The notes below the pieces were generated by a model. That model saw nothing but the letters and a program-made list of their open reading frames with translations, did not search any database and was not told the DNA's origin. The position numbers and the translations under genes were made by a program. From Endozoicomonas montiporae CL-33 (GTDB lineage: Bacteria > Pseudomonadota > Gammaproteobacteria > Pseudomonadales > Endozoicomonadaceae), in assembly GCF_001583435.1 (NCBI RefSeq), contig NZ_CP013251.1, positions 670,001 through 734,000 on the forward strand: a DNA stretch of 64,000 nt. The letters run 5' to 3'. Numbering within the stretch: position 1 is the first letter of the stretch; the number at the start of each line of letters is the position of its first letter. This document shows positions 63,354 to 64,000 of the stretch, one piece after another.

Positions 63354-64000
63354 ATGACCTGCACCGTTTATTCGCAAACCCGGGCGGAATCTTCGCTGGA
63401 AGAATACATTGATTTTTGTGAAAGTCATCCGGAAATGCGGCGTCCTGAAGCAGCGATTGCACACGCCGATGAGCTATTGAAACTGTGTAATAATCGGACG
63501 TTTCTGGCTCGATATTTTACGGAGCAGCTCCGTCATCTGGCTGATTTTCAAAAAGGTAACGACTACAAGCCTCCTACTTTCGTGCTGCACTATGGCTCAT
63601 ATTACGCGATCAGGGCCGTTGTCTGGCTGCCAATGGAAGAGTTGGCTGCAGATGAGTTGTTATCTTATTACGACGGGCATGATCACAATTTTGATTTTCT
63701 GACCTGCAGTTATTCCGGTTCTGGTTATCGAACGGTTATCTACGAATACGATTATGACAGGGTAGTGGGTTATCCCGGTGAAGAGGTGGAGTTGAGATTT
63801 AAGGAAGATACCACGTTTCCGGTGGGTAAATTAATGTATTACTTTGCCAGCAAAGATGTACATACCCAGTACCCGCCCGATGATCTTTCAATCTCGGTCA
63901 ATCTGATTTTGCCCCGCCCCGGTGAACCAAAGCTTCAGTACTTTTTCGATGTGGATAAGCAGACGATTATCGGTCAGGTCAACGAGTTGAGTTTACGCAC
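63354..64000 (+). CDS. Cupin-like protein, paralogue of 57901 (partial, runs off window)
   Basis: The first 215 residues of a protein collinear with that at 57901: SSLEEYIDFC at the same place, HDHNFDFLTCSYSGSGYRTV, and GKLMYYFASKDVHTQYPPDD followed by LSISVNLI. Both copies keep H-x-H-x-FDFLTC and D-[IV]-H-x-QYPP, so these His are probably functional (metal ligands). Start ATG 63354 with GGGGAGGG ahead. The C-terminal HEAT-like part would lie beyond the window edge. Co-transcribed with the 62512 gene. Confidence 0.75.
   Translation, partial: MTCTVYSQTRAESSLEEYIDFCESHPEMRRPEAAIAHADELLKLCNNRTFLARYFTEQLRHLADFQKGNDYKPPTFVLHYGSYYAIRAVVWLPMEELAADELLSYYDGHDHNFDFLTCSYSGSGYRTVIYEYDYDRVVGYPGEEVELRFKEDTTFPVGKLMYYFASKDVHTQYPPDDLSISVNLILPRPGEPKLQYFFDVDKQTIIGQVNELSLR

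Overview
The window looks like chromosomal DNA of a marine, animal-associated gammaproteobacterium. An Endozoicomonas-like organism is my best guess, from the mix of sulfatase, DASS transporters, an orphan type III chaperone and the gammaproteobacterial RhlE/DbpA/YgiQ/RlmA/OmpR-EnvZ set. No marker here proves the genus. There is no prophage and no intact insertion sequence, and almost every gene is an ordinary chromosomal type.

Layout. 1-1.6 kb: 3' end of an rRNA operon (23S, 5S, terminator). 1.7-6.5 kb: rhlE, then a TonB receptor with a YfiR-like protein, and a GST. 7.1-10.4 kb: two paralogous DASS anion transporters around a PepSY protein. 10.6-16.2 kb: a membrane-anchored peptide-deformylase-like protein, photolyase, a copper-type TonB receptor and a Na/Pi cotransporter. 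16.4-21.9 kb: an outer-membrane protein, an HD protein, copA with a textbook CueR promoter, cueR itself, and a frameshifted acetyltransferase. 22-28.2 kb: gabD, an MFS transporter, an NTF2-like protein, DUF2062, rmuC and an SDR. 28.3-31 kb: tRNA-Ser, tRNA-Arg, a CWC protein and ygiQ. 31.2-33.7 kb: a SycD/LcrH-type type III chaperone coupled to a large hendecad-repeat protein. 34-40.7 kb: an outer-membrane protein, then a leftward marR-mdlA-mdlB-'eukaryotic-type glutathione synthetase' cluster. 40.7-50.4 kb: a Cys-rich secreted protein, a DUF1800/DUF1501 pair, an OmpR/EnvZ-like system with a divergent periplasmic duplicated-domain protein, dbpA and a secreted unknown. 50.6-55.5 kb: a third DASS transporter, small unknowns, a cupin and rlmA. 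55.5-64 kb: a secreted unknown, MFS and cupin/HEAT operon, a sulfatase, an orphan trpB, and a second cupin/HEAT-type pair that runs off the window.

How genes work together. Copper handling is the clearest regulon: an outer-membrane copper-type receptor (12924), a Cu(I) P-type ATPase and CueR, with a CueR dyad in a 19-bp-spaced copA promoter. The MarR/ABC/ABC/glutathione synthetase cluster is tightly overlapped and looks like one thiol-related production and export unit. It has a perfect inverted repeat in front of marR and a shared second motif in front of marR and mdlA. Three SLC13-type carriers and a sulfatase suggest uptake of organic anions and desulfation of host or algal polymers.

The most unusual signals are: (a) the glutathione synthetase of eukaryotic architecture inside the ABC exporter operon; (b) the orphan type III chaperone with a 19-unit 11-residue repeat substrate; (c) four ~163-bp nested palindromes with different arms but one shared core (ATAGC-NN-GCTAT), one of which supplies the ends of two convergent genes; (d) two loci of an unrecognised cupin-like/HEAT family; and (e) a membrane-anchored deformylase homologue. 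Functions come from motif reading by eye; no database search was possible.
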